This document shows, piece after piece, positions 46,204 to 54,519 of a stretch of 64,000 nt of DNA. Made by a program: the position numbers and the translations under genes. Under the pieces are notes generated by a model that saw only the letters and a list, made by a program, of their open reading frames with translations, made no database searches and was not told where the DNA came from. The first letter of the stretch is position 1. Each line of letters starts with the position of its first letter. The stretch is from Shewanella benthica (GTDB taxonomy: Bacteria > Pseudomonadota > Gammaproteobacteria > Enterobacterales > Shewanellaceae), in NCBI GenBank assembly GCA_023284085.1, contig JAKVHY010000011.1, positions 62,001 to 126,000 on the forward strand, in the 5' to 3' direction.

Positions 46204-46248
46204 CGCTAAGTACGCAGGCCACACGTATTATGTGGCCTGAGCGAGTAA

Positions 46249-47259
46249 TTAGGCTTTATTATTGAGTTGGCGCATTATGTTGTGGCTGAGGTAATCACTG
46301 AAATCCTCACCATGATTTTGTAGCATCTTGGGGAACATGGAGATGGGAGTAAGCCCTGGGAAAGTATTGATTTCATTGAGGAGAATTTCATTGTCCTCGG
46401 TGAGAAAGAAATCGATACGAGACAGGTGACTGAGTTTCATCCCCTTAAATACCTTGACTGCATATTCACGGATTCTCTGGCTGACACTCTCACTAATATC
46501 GGCTACTACCTTGGTCTCAGCTTGACTGTTCTCGGCGTACTTTTCATCGAAAGTATAAAAGGTATTTGTCGCACAGATGATCTCACCTGGTTGAGTCGCG
46601 ATAATCTCGCCATCTTTCTCGTATACGGCCACTTCCAGCTCCCTGGCTTCAATGGTCTTCTCGATGATGACATAGGGCGAATAGTTGAAAGCTTGTTTTA
46701 ATGACTCAGTTAATTCCTCTTGGCTGTCTACACGGTAGCAACCTACCGAGGAGCCTTGTGATGCGGCCTTGATGAATATCGAGCCCCAAGAGGCCAAAGC
46801 CTGCTGAGCTTGAGCGATGGCGTCATCATTAAAGTCATTGAGGAAAATGTAGGGGGTATTGGGGATCCCAAGTGCCGAGAACCACATCTTGGCGGTGACC
46901 TTGTTGAAGCAATTACGGCTCGCTTCTGAATCGCAACCGAAATAGGGCAAGTTGATCAGCTCGAAATAGGACTGAATGTCACCTGTTTCCCCCGGATAAC
47001 CGTGAATGCAGGGAATGACGTAATCCACCGGCCAAGACGCGATATTAACATCATCGAAACGTATCTGTTTACGATTGGTCAGTTCACAGAGTTCACCGTC
47101 ACTCGTTCGATAATGGCCCTGAGCGTCGAGCTCGACTTTTAATACGTTTATATGGGCTAGTTTGGCCAGTGATGTTTCAAAAAATTTGGCTGACATCAGT
47201 GAGATTGCGTGTTCATCCCCACCGCCACCACATATTAACAGTAGATTCGTTTGGCTCAT
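46249..47259 (-). CDS. ddl: D-alanine--D-alanine ligase family protein
   Basis: ATP-grasp ligase forming the D-Ala-D-Ala dipeptide of peptidoglycan. 336 aa from ATG 47259 ([17 protein letters not shown]); the open frame continues to 47340 without a better start. The N-terminal [10 protein letters not shown] loop, [19 protein letters not shown], the ATP-grasp segment SSVGCYRV, and the C-terminal [19 protein letters not shown]g-binding motif are conserved. It is outside the mra/fts cluster, so it is probably a second Ddl; strict substrate choice cannot be read from sequence. Confidence 0.88.
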   Translation of the reverse strand: MSQTNLLLICGGGGDEHAISLMSAKFFETSLAKLAHINVLKVELDAQGHYRTSDGELCELTNRKQIRFDDVNIASWPVDYVIPCIHGYPGETGDIQSYFELINLPYFGCDSEASRNCFNKVTAKMWFSALGIPNTPYIFLNDFNDDAIAQAQQALASWGSIFIKAASQGSSVGCYRVDSQEELTESLKQAFNYSPYVIIEKTIEARELEVAVYEKDGEIIATQPGEIICATNTFYTFDEKYAENSQAETKVVADISESVSQRIREYAVKVFKGMKLSHLSRIDFFLTEDNEILLNEINTFPGLTPISMFPKMLQNHGEDFSDYLSHNIMRQLNNKA

Positions 47260-47407
47260 TGTCTCTCCATATCCTGACAGTTTTATCGATTGCAGGCTCA
47301 CTATGACGCTATGGTTATTTATTGCAACCACTGACACCAAACTTCGGCGCTGAGTGGCTATTTTCTATGCTGAGTCGATTTATCTACACTCGAATATCAG
47401 CCCCCGC

Positions 47408-47850
47408 AACTTAATACTCGTCATTGCAGCAATTCAATACTCGCCATTGCGGCAATTCAATACTCGTCATTGCGGCAATTCAATACTCGCTATTCCAGCA
47501 TCTTAATACTCGTCTTTCCCGCAATGCTTGTGGGCGGGAATCCAGCCCCTTTGATGATTCTTCGAATGAAGGCTGATTACATTTTCTGGTCGTTACTTTT
47601 CGTCATTGCGGCAATTCAATACTCGTCATTGCGGCAATTCAATACTCGCCATTTCAGCATCTTAATACTCGTCTTTCCCGCAATGCTTGTGGGCGGGAAT
47701 CCAGCCCCTTTGGTGATTCTTCGAATGAAGCTTGATTACATTTTCTGGTCGTTACTTTTCGTCATTCTGGCAATTAAATACTCGTCTTTCTAGCAACTTA
47801 ATACTCGTCTTTCCCGCAATGCTTGTGGGCGGGAACCCAGCCCCTTTGGT
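47408..47850. repeat. Arrays of 23-bp repeats within larger 136-159-bp repeats
   Basis: 23-bp units (AATTCAATACTCGTCATTGC type) start at 47408, 47431, 47454, 47477 and 47500, and recur downstream. A larger unit beginning CTTAATACTCGTCTTTCCCGC, with the palindrome CCCGC...GCGGG, starts at 47502, 47661 and 47797. The single open frame through this region (47470-47793) is itself made of repeats and is not a gene. Confidence 0.92.
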
Positions 47851-48112
47851 GATTCTTCGAATGAAGCTTGATTACATTTTCTGATTTAGCGTTTGGCTGA
47901 GTTGATATTGAGGAGTATGTTTGAAGCTCGTTCCTCCATGTTTAAATGCCAGTTCGACATTCTGTCTCTCGTTCGAAGAGTTTCATTTCATGAAACCTCA
48001 CCATGTCATCGAAGCCCGCAGCCGTATCTACACTTGGTGGTTTACAAGAGTATTTGACCTTATTCGCTTCGACCCCTTTGTTCAAGATTTAACAATGGGT
48101 GTCTTAGTTATT
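47851..48112. repeat. Dispersed-repeat mosaic before the riboswitch
   Basis: 47859-47922 matches 30926-30989; 47935-48050 resembles parts of 28826-29110; 48058-48082 carries the TTCGACCCCTTTGTT end, followed by AACAATGGGTGTCTTAGTTAT of the AAGACACCCA family. No gene is believed here; the 77-codon frame at 47921 is built from repeats. Confidence 0.8.
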
Positions 48113-48224
48113 TCTTTAGTTATTATTAATATGCCTACTGGTAAACACCATTAAATACAAGGCTTTCATAAATACAAATTGACAATATCGTCCACATCAT
48201 TAAGATCCCTCGCAAGCAATGTAA

Positions 48225-48294
48225 CCTTGTATAATCTTGGCAATATGGGCCATAAGTTTCTACTTCGAAACCGTAAATTTCGAAACTACAATGA
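48225..48294 (+). promoter_or_regulatory. Purine (guanine-type) riboswitch aptamer
   Basis: All conserved elements of the purine aptamer are present in order: P1 strand TTGTA then TATAATC; P2 arms TGGC/GCCA around AATATGG; J2/3 AAGTTTCTAC; P3 arms TTCGAAA/TTTCGAA (7 perfect pairs) around CCGTAAA; then ACTACAA closing P1. The base equivalent to position 74 is C (ACTA), the guanine/hypoxanthine-binding form, not the U of adenine riboswitches. It precedes a purine permease remnant and xpt, matching known riboswitch regulons. The switching mechanism is unclear: no T-run terminator is seen in the next 100 bases. Confidence 0.88.
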
Positions 48295-48400
48295 AGCAGG
48301 ATAACGCTACCTTTCGACTAAGGTGTGGTTCCCTTCCAAGTTTTATACTTCGTAATATTGTCATTTTAAATCAACCATATTTAGTAGTAATGGATATTTA

Positions 48401-48627
48401 ATGGACAAGTGTTTTCTCCTCTCTGCGCGTGGCGCAACCGTAAAAAATGAAATCTATGCCGGTTTGATCACTTTTATTGTGATGAGCTATATTTTGGCAG
48501 TCAATCCAGCCATTTTGGCCAGTATTGACGGCATAGACAAAGGCGCGATTTTTACTGCGACGGCGCTGTCTCCTCCATTATTTACGCATTAGCACTACTC
48601 TTCATTTTGTATTTAGCACTTTCATAA
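48401..48627 (+). pseudogene. Gutted purine permease (AzgA/NCS2-type) under the riboswitch
   Basis: Codons from ATG 48401 encode a good permease N-terminus (ARGATVKNEIYAGLITFIVM, AVNPAIL, KGAIFTATALS) of the hypoxanthine/guanine/adenine permease group, then the frame ends at 48592. In a second frame a hydrophobic tail IIYALALLFILYLALS runs to a stop at 48625-48627, just before xpt. It looks like a gene that lost several hundred internal codons, leaving both ends. Non-functional as a transporter. Confidence 0.75.
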
Positions 48628-48641
48628 CTCTGGGCATTAAC

Positions 48642-49205
48642 ATGAACTTATTAGAAAAAACGATCCTTGAACACGGAAAATCAGTTAACAATGTCGCCCT
48701 AGATGCGAGTAGTTTCTTAACCAAGCAAATCGATATCCAATTATTAGATTGGTGCGCGACTCAGTTTAATGACTATTTTAAAGCTGCCAATATAGATCGC
48801 ATCTTAACCATTGAGAGTGGTGGCATTGCCATCTCGACATTAGTCGCGCTAAAGCTAAATGTTCCTCTAGTAGTGATGAAGAAAAATCGCAGCATGCTCG
48901 ACCCTGACAACGTACTGACAGCAGAAGTATATAGCTTCACTAAAAATGTCACTTATGAGCTGCACTGTAACGCCGAGCATATCAATGAGGATGACCGTAT
49001 ACTGTTTATTGATGACGTATTAGCCCATGGCAACGCCGTTGAAGGCACGCTAGATATCATTGCTCAACGTAATGGCACATTAGCAGGCGTGGGAATATTA
49101 TTTGAAAAGTCGTTTCAAAGTGGCGCTGGCCTCTTGGCTGGCAAAGGTATCGATACATTGTCACTGGCAAAAATAAAATCACTCGAGAATGGTATCCATT
49201 TCTAA
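48642..49205 (+). CDS. xpt: Xanthine phosphoribosyltransferase
   Basis: Purine salvage enzyme converting xanthine and PRPP to XMP. 187 aa, of the Bacillus-type Xpt family rather than the enteric Gpt. Marks include SSFLTKQIDIQL, ILTIESGGIAIST, AEVYSFTKN, the PRPP-binding ILFIDDVLAHGNAVEG (~residues 127-142) and GILFEKSFQSGAG. The coding sequence appears intact. It sits behind the purine riboswitch and the permease remnant in an xpt-permease arrangement known from Firmicutes. Confidence 0.93.
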   Translation: MNLLEKTILEHGKSVNNVALDASSFLTKQIDIQLLDWCATQFNDYFKAANIDRILTIESGGIAISTLVALKLNVPLVVMKKNRSMLDPDNVLTAEVYSFTKNVTYELHCNAEHINEDDRILFIDDVLAHGNAVEGTLDIIAQRNGTLAGVGILFEKSFQSGAGLLAGKGIDTLSLAKIKSLENGIHF

Positions 49206-49633
49206 GTAACTGATGCGTGTCCTCCGTGGTAGATAGTATTTATTTGATGGTTTAGATTAAGCCAAGAGAGCATTCTCACCACGGCAAATATGGCTGTTTA
49301 ACATGGATATTTCTGCGTTCCGCATACACTGAGTTCACTAAGGATTAGCAATGGGTGGCTCTATTTTTGTTGTGTGTGCAGTTAGGGAAACGCAGGTGAG
49401 ACTCAACTTCTTAAGTCAGAGGTTGAAAGTAGCCATTCAGGGATGAAGATAAGCAAGCAGCACTCACTCTTTGCAGAAAGCAGGGAAGGGTAGCGCAAGC
49501 AGTTGATTCATATCAATCTTTCCTCCTGTTTCTTAACGCTTTTCAACGAAAGACTTTCCCCAAAGACACCCAATCAGTTAGATTTAACAATGGGTGTCTT
49601 AGTTATTTTATCGGGGATTCCCTAGCTTGAAGC
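49206..49633. other. Gap between xpt and the orphan cassette
   Basis: About 430 bp without a gene. It contains the AAGACACCCA/TGGGTGTCTT palindrome at 49563-49600 and leads up to the GTTATAT core at 49634. Nothing else recognised. Confidence 0.6.
49563..49600. repeat. AAGACACCCA/TGGGTGTCTT palindrome
   Basis: Complete copy of the dispersed palindrome, 34 bases upstream of the cassette-like GTTATAT core, as another copy lies upstream of cassette 1 (33278-33310). Confidence 0.85.
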
Positions 49634-50415
49634 GTTATATTGCTGTTGTTCGCATTGGCCTCGATGCAAGGTGATGTATCTTTTGCTAAGCGCATAAAAA
49701 TCAAGAGAATTATTTGAAATGATTGTACAGTAGCAGGTAAATTTTAACTTTTGGATGGAATATAGTATGAGTGTTTTTGATAACTTTCGGCTTCTCAAAG
49801 AAGATATGGTGGATAATGGTTGGGTTATTGATGCTTTTCCATTTAAATATAAAAATTATGATTATATAGTTTTAGCTAAGTTGTATCAGGATAATGAAAG
49901 AATACCTCAATTTGCTCTCATGAAAACTAAAATAATGAGAAGGGATGATGTGAGTATAAATATAACGATCCCAGTGAATGTAAATGGCTTTATCATCAGA
50001 ACTCAAGAGTTAAGAGAGTTTTTTGGTATAGAATATACTCCAAATCTTGGTGAGATTTTGAAACAGTTTACTGAAAACTTCGCTACGTTTATACCCCCAA
50101 AAGTTACTTTAAATAAACCAGATTGGTTAAAAGACCCAATGGTTGGCGATTTATCCTCAAGTGACAGTGAAAATCCAAATAGACTGTTCTGCTTTAATGT
50201 CCGAAGAAATGGCACAAATAGAAATAGAACACCATTTAATGATAATAAAACAAGGTTGCTAAGGCCTAATCTTTATTCACTATTTTGCGATGATCAAACA
50301 GTTAGTTTTTGCTATTCATCAGAGAGTGAGCAAGAGGAAACAGATGAAGAAATACTAGCAAAATTTAGTAGGCGATAACCTATCTAAATAAAGCTGGTGA
50401 TTACAGCAATATAAC
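49634..50415 (+). mobile_element. Orphan cassette-like unit
   Basis: GTTATATTGC at 49634-49643 and its exact 10-base complement GCAATATAAC at 50406-50415 bracket one gene. The latter is followed by AAGCAGTTCAACACGGA, which has the look of the 5' arm of an attC (R'' spacer L''). No matching 3' arm with GTTRRRY was found downstream, so the attC is truncated. Confidence 0.55.
49767..50378 (+). CDS. Hypothetical protein of a cassette-like unit
   Basis: 203-aa protein (207 from the alternative ATG at 49755). I do not recognise a characterised family. N-terminal half: MSVFDNFRLLKEDMVDNGW, YKNYDYIVLAKLY and RIPQFALMKTKI suggest an alpha/beta domain. It ends in an acidic tail (ESEQEETDEEILAKFSRR). 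It may belong to one of the DUF families found in accessory islands (I thought of DUF6037, from memory only). AT-rich and with codon use unlike the neighbouring core genes, consistent with transfer. Confidence 0.65.
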   Translation: MSVFDNFRLLKEDMVDNGWVIDAFPFKYKNYDYIVLAKLYQDNERIPQFALMKTKIMRRDDVSINITIPVNVNGFIIRTQELREFFGIEYTPNLGEILKQFTENFATFIPPKVTLNKPDWLKDPMVGDLSSSDSENPNRLFCFNVRRNGTNRNRTPFNDNKTRLLRPNLYSLFCDDQTVSFCYSSESEQEETDEEILAKFSRR

Positions 50416-50619
50416 AAGCAGTTCAACACGGAAGCGTAAACGATTGCCATACTTTTCCTAATTAAAGCATCATGGGCTAGAATCTAAGCTCTAACCTGCT
50501 TCTGTCCATAGGCATGTCAGCTAGTCTACGCTGACACGGTCGATTTACCACAAACGAGTTAGTTTAGAATGAAACTTGAGGTATTTTACCTTATTCGTTC
50601 CGACCCCTTTATCCGTTTA

Positions 50620-50854
50620 CTTGAATTTAGTGGACAGGCTCGGCGCTAATCAGGCGGCTTATCTGATGTTAATCACGCCCATCGTCGCCTTAGCCGTGTC
50701 GAGCCTGTTTGAAGATGACCACTGGTCTGTGTTTTCGACTTTAGGTTTGAGTTTAGGTTTGAGCTTAGTGATCACAGGTAACCTGCTGGCTCAGTTAAAA
50801 CCAGAGACCCTGGTGCTGGTTTATAACAAGCTCAAAACGGCGATAAAGAAATAG
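50620..50854 (+). pseudogene. C-terminal fragment of an EamA/DMT-family transporter
   Basis: Last ~75 codons of a drug/metabolite transporter: LGANQAAYLMLITPIVALAVSSLFEDD and LGLSLGLSLVITGNLLA are the two final membrane helices of an EamA repeat. The 5' part is replaced by a dispersed repeat ending TTCCGACCCCTTTATCC (50558-50613), so the ATG-started frame at 50576 is an artefact of the junction. Confidence 0.75.
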
Positions 50855-50884
50855 CAGTCAGGCCTTAAATCACGCTGAGATAAC

Positions 50885-51094
50885 TTATTTCATTTTGTTT
50901 AAGCCGTTGATTAAGTGTCGATAGCTGGTTTGATAATCCAGATAATCAAGTGGTATAGGGCTAAGGCTGCCATTATGTTCCAATGAACTTATCTGGCAAT
51001 CAGGCTCTAGTAGGTACAGGATATCTAACAGAGAATAATTTTGGATGTCTTGGTTATATTTTTTTAATCGACGAATATCATTCAGAGAGGGTAT
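50885..51094 (-). pseudogene. Open fragment of an unidentified gene
   Basis: 70 codons open on the minus strand, ending in LINGLNKMK and a stop at 50885, with protein-like composition (IPSLNDIRRLKKYNQDIQ, LLDILYLLEPDCQ), but no ATG start: a stop precedes at 51095-51097. Likely the 3' end of a lost gene. Family unknown. Confidence 0.4.
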
Positions 51095-51213
51095 TTATTG
51101 AAATAACAATGGATGTTGATGTAGTGATAGAGAGTGGCCAAAGTAAACGGTGTTAACCTGGTAAAGGTAAGTGATAAAAGGCACATTCTGGTGTACCTTT
51201 TATTCGAGTTTGA

Positions 51214-51549
51214 TTAGTCATCAGCTTTTACAGGAGTTAAGCCCTTATCTCTCGATTCAACTGCATTTTCTAAATCAAAGCCACCCGTATTCCAGTTTTT
51301 AGCTTCTTCTGCATTAAAAGACTGTTTACTCCACTGGCCTGCATTTTCAAGGTTAAAGCCTGCCGTTGACCAGCTACTCGACTGCTCAGGCGTAAAGCCG
51401 CTACCATGCCATGCTTGAGCTTTTTCGGCATTAAACCCTATCTCTTTCCATGCCGAAATGTCTCTTTCTGACATGCCTTTCCAAGTTGCTGGAGCTGAGG
51501 CGCATGCGGTAAGAATAAGCACCACAATAAGTGAACTGATCTTTTTCAT
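51214..51549 (-). CDS. Small lipoprotein with W-x-GF repeats
   Basis: 111-aa predicted lipoprotein. Signal KKISSLIVVLILTACAS with lipobox LTAC; start ATG at 51549 (the frame upstream lacks the signal). The mature part is about five 16-17-residue repeats of the form GF(N/T/D)xExAxxWxxxGF, e.g. GFNAEKAQAWHGSGF and GFNLENAGQWSKQSF. These resemble short Trp/aromatic solvent-exposed repeats; function unknown. Stand-alone gene. Confidence 0.75.
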   Translation of the reverse strand: MKKISSLIVVLILTACASAPATWKGMSERDISAWKEIGFNAEKAQAWHGSGFTPEQSSSWSTAGFNLENAGQWSKQSFNAEEAKNWNTGGFDLENAVESRDKGLTPVKADD

Positions 51550-51847
51550 ATCAACATCCATAGCTATTTTGATGTGAGTGTTCAAGATAAGACGTAAGAC
51601 AAATTGATATTTGATGTATGAATCGACAGCAAAAATCAAATGTTAGAATTATCAATGATAAAACATGTTTTTCAATATTTAAGATAGACGGTCATATAAT
51701 TTGCAGCAAGTTATTGCCGACAAAATCAACAGTTATTCAGAGACGACTAAACAAGGGGGTAAGTCGCTGGAGAGGTCGATGGTGTTGAGTAAGCCAGATT
51801 TTTAGTTGGCAAATAATATTAAATATAATTTTATCATTTAGTTGCGC
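51550..51847. other. Gap before the DsbA-like gene
   Basis: About 300 bp. A plus-strand open stretch ending ERSMVLSKPDF and a stop at 51805 may be the tail of a lost gene; no start or family visible. Confidence 0.35.
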
Positions 51848-52507
51848 TTACTTATTTAGTGCTATTTCATTCATGACCTGCTCGAAGGTCGTTTGCCAGT
51901 GTTGGTAATCTAAAGTGATTGGCGTGAGTTGGTTTTCTAATTCAAGCACGAGTGAAGGAAATCCTTGAATAGGAAGTTGGCGGACTGTCGATATTTCATT
52001 CATCAAGCTTGTATTTAGAGATTCGCTTTTCATCTGTTGTTTAAACGAAGCTGAATTGAGCCCAATTGAGTCGGCTAAATCAACTAAGGTGTCCAGATCA
52101 GAAGGATTCTTTGCTTGTAGATAATATGCAGTTTGAATACCTTGAAGCATCTGCTGTTCAAGTCCTGCCTCCCTAGCAATTAAGGCGGCTCGGCAAGCTG
52201 GATAGGTTGAGCGCCGCGGTTGACAGTGTGCCCAAAAATCATGGTTGAACTCAGTACCAAGTTGCGTGCTGATTTTATGCCAGGTCTGCTGGAGGAAATT
52301 TTGCATCTCCTGTGGCATAGGTTCATTTGAATCAGGCGCTAATCCGCCAAGTCGATACTGGACGGAAATCATTGCCGATTCTTCTAGTGCCGTTCTTAAT
52401 TTCTGCCACGTGACGGCGTAGCCCCAACACCAACTACACATAGGGTCGTAGACGTAATAGAGTGTTGGTTTGCGGTTATTGTTTATTTGCATATTGTCTA
52501 GTTCCAT
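51848..52507 (-). CDS. DsbA-family thioredoxin-like protein (FrnE-like)
   Basis: 219 aa with an active-site-like CSWC near residue 24 (VYDPMCSWCWGYA) in a DsbA/FrnE-type fold with a helical insertion; no signal peptide, so probably cytoplasmic. Later features: SDLDTLVDLADSIGL and QLPIQGFPSLVLELE (cis-Pro region). The start at 52507 has GAGG five bases upstream and overlaps the recD stop by 10 bp; ATG 52492 is an alternative. A role as protein disulfide isomerase-like oxidoreductase is inferred. Confidence 0.82.
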   Translation of the reverse strand: MELDNMQINNNRKPTLYYVYDPMCSWCWGYAVTWQKLRTALEESAMISVQYRLGGLAPDSNEPMPQEMQNFLQQTWHKISTQLGTEFNHDFWAHCQPRRSTYPACRAALIAREAGLEQQMLQGIQTAYYLQAKNPSDLDTLVDLADSIGLNSASFKQQMKSESLNTSLMNEISTVRQLPIQGFPSLVLELENQLTPITLDYQHWQTTFEQVMNEIALNK

Positions 52508-54519
52508 AGTCGCCTCGCCAGTCCAGATGAGCGCTTGGTTGCCTGCAGGCTAGCCTGCTCGAAGACGTTTTGACTCCCCAGACAGGTAAACTGATGCTTG
52601 GCTCGGGTGATGGCCGTATACACCAGCTCCTTGGTGAGTAGCTGTTTCTGCGCCTGGCTTGGCCAGAGGGGGAGCACCATGGCCACCTTGCTAAACTCAC
52701 TGCCTTGACTCTTATGCACCGTCATAGCAAAACAAGTATCGTGGCTCGGCAATCGAGCCGGGAGTACCTTCAAGATGCTGCCATCGGCCTGGATAAAGTG
52801 GGCCATCAGGCGAGGGGCTGCGCCTGTCGCTTGTTGGTGGGCGCTATCGGGTAAGATGAGGCCGATATCACCGTTAAACAGGCCTAAGTTATAATCATTA
52901 CTCTGTATGATGACGGGGCGTCCCGGGTAGAACTCGTGTTCCGGTGAGATTAACTTGGCTTGTTTCAAGGCGTCTCTCACTCCCTGATTGATGCCATCGA
53001 CGCCGTACTCGCCCGCGCGCATGGCGCACAATATTCGGAACTCGTTGTAACACTCTATGATATCCAGAGGATCGCTTTGCGGGTCTTTAGCCAGCTGCAG
53101 ATAAGCGCTGTAGTGGCTCACCGACTGAGTCAATAACTGCTCGAGTCCGGCATTTCCTGTGGGTGTTTTCTGATGCTCAATCCAATGCAGCTCATCGTAT
53201 CCTGATTGCCACACCTCCATGATGCGTAACTTGTCAGAGTTATTAACTGCACTTGCCAGCTGGCCGATCCCCGCATCCCCCTTAAATCTATGGCTGTGCA
53301 TCAACATGCATAAACTGTCACCTATGCCTGGGGATGCGCTGATAAAGCCACTTAAATCATTGCCTGTTAACTGAGATAAACGTGTGGCATAGTCTGCCGA
53401 GTAACGCATCTGCCATTTTGCCGATTGGCTCTTGTCTGCCTTGAGTCCGGCGCAGATGTCGGCGAGCACGGCGCCGGCCTCGACTGAGGCCAGCTGATCC
53501 TGATCGCCAAGCAAGATGAGCCTGGCGTGGGTAGGCAGGGCCGACAGCAACTTGTGCATCATGGGCAGGTCGACCATGGAAGCTTCATCGACCACTAATA
53601 GATCCAGCCTGAGAGGATTATCCTTGTGGTGGCGAAATTGAGGCGAGTTGGGGATCACGCCGAGTAACCTGTGCAGGGTCGATGCTTCCTCGGGGACCCG
53701 ACTTAAGCTATTCATATCGATTTTGTCGGCGAAGGGGGCCAATTCAGCCTTTAATCGCACCTTAGAGGCCTTGATTGACTCACTGAGCCTGGCGGCTGCC
53801 TTACCTGTTGGGGCGACCAACTTGATGGTCAAGTCGGCTTCTTGGGTCATTAGAAACAGGAGTTTGGTGACTGTGGTGGTTTTTCCCGTGCCCGGCCCGC
53901 CGGTGATCACCGCCAGGCGTTTGGTGAAGGCGGTCGCCGTGGCTATCTTCTGCCAATCATACACAGGTGAGTCTGTGGCCGCATTTTTTGGGGGATTGGG
54001 GGGAAACAGTATGTTCAAGGTCTCCTGCGTCGCAGTGGGTAGCCCTTGGACCTCATCTTGGGCAAGGTATCTAAGTTTGTCTGCTACCTGAGTCTCAAAT
54101 TGATAATAGCGCTGCAGATAGAGGGAGCCCTGATCTAATACCAGAGGCGTCGAACTGTTCTCCTGTAAGCCGTCTTGGGACACGCTATCTTGAGGGACCC
54201 CAATCGCGCCGAACTGACTCAATAAGGCCATAAGTTCATCGTGACTGCAGGTGATTTTACACTGGGCAGTCTGCTCATTCATGGGGTTATCCAGCAAGAT
54301 CTGTTTTATGGGCAAACAGGTGTGTTGCTGGGAAAGCTGATGACTGAGCAGGGCACAGATGAGGAGAAATAACTCATTGTGAGACTCACTGTGCTGGTCA
54401 AGCTGTTGTCGATGAAACTCGGCTAGCTCGAGTGCAAAATGACGATCCAGTGGTGTGATGAGCCGCTCGTTTTCCCATGATTTAAGCAGGGTCTTTATCG
54501 GTTGCTTTGACTGGATCAT
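52498..54519 (-). CDS. recD: Exodeoxyribonuclease V alpha subunit RecD
   Basis: 5'-3' helicase subunit of RecBCD, which processes double-strand breaks and, after Chi, loads RecA. 673 aa. Walker A GGPGTGKTTTV, Walker B LLVVDEASMVD, QDQLASVEAGAVLADI, and C-terminal MTVHKSQGSEF and YTAITRAK motifs of superfamily 1B helicases. The start overlaps the recB stop by one base (TAATG). Confidence 0.96.
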   Translation of the reverse strand: MIQSKQPIKTLLKSWENERLITPLDRHFALELAEFHRQQLDQHSESHNELFLLICALLSHQLSQQHTCLPIKQILLDNPMNEQTAQCKITCSHDELMALLSQFGAIGVPQDSVSQDGLQENSSTPLVLDQGSLYLQRYYQFETQVADKLRYLAQDEVQGLPTATQETLNILFPPNPPKNAATDSPVYDWQKIATATAFTKRLAVITGGPGTGKTTTVTKLLFLMTQEADLTIKLVAPTGKAAARLSESIKASKVRLKAELAPFADKIDMNSLSRVPEEASTLHRLLGVIPNSPQFRHHKDNPLRLDLLVVDEASMVDLPMMHKLLSALPTHARLILLGDQDQLASVEAGAVLADICAGLKADKSQSAKWQMRYSADYATRLSQLTGNDLSGFISASPGIGDSLCMLMHSHRFKGDAGIGQLASAVNNSDKLRIMEVWQSGYDELHWIEHQKTPTGNAGLEQLLTQSVSHYSAYLQLAKDPQSDPLDIIECYNEFRILCAMRAGEYGVDGINQGVRDALKQAKLISPEHEFYPGRPVIIQSNDYNLGLFNGDIGLILPDSAHQQATGAAPRLMAHFIQADGSILKVLPARLPSHDTCFAMTVHKSQGSEFSKVAMVLPLWPSQAQKQLLTKELVYTAITRAKHQFTCLGSQNVFEQASLQATKRSSGLARRLWN

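Noticed and set aside
47470..47793. 107-codon ORF
   Set aside because: It is composed entirely of 23-bp and ~150-bp repeats and shows the same peptide twice as a result; not a gene.
47921..48154. 77-codon ORF before the riboswitch
   Set aside because: Built from dispersed repeats shared with 28.8-29.2 kb; no protein family.
48295..48400. Intrinsic terminator as riboswitch expression platform
   Set aside because: Only a weak ACCTT/AAGGT hairpin without a T-run is present, so the mechanism is left open.
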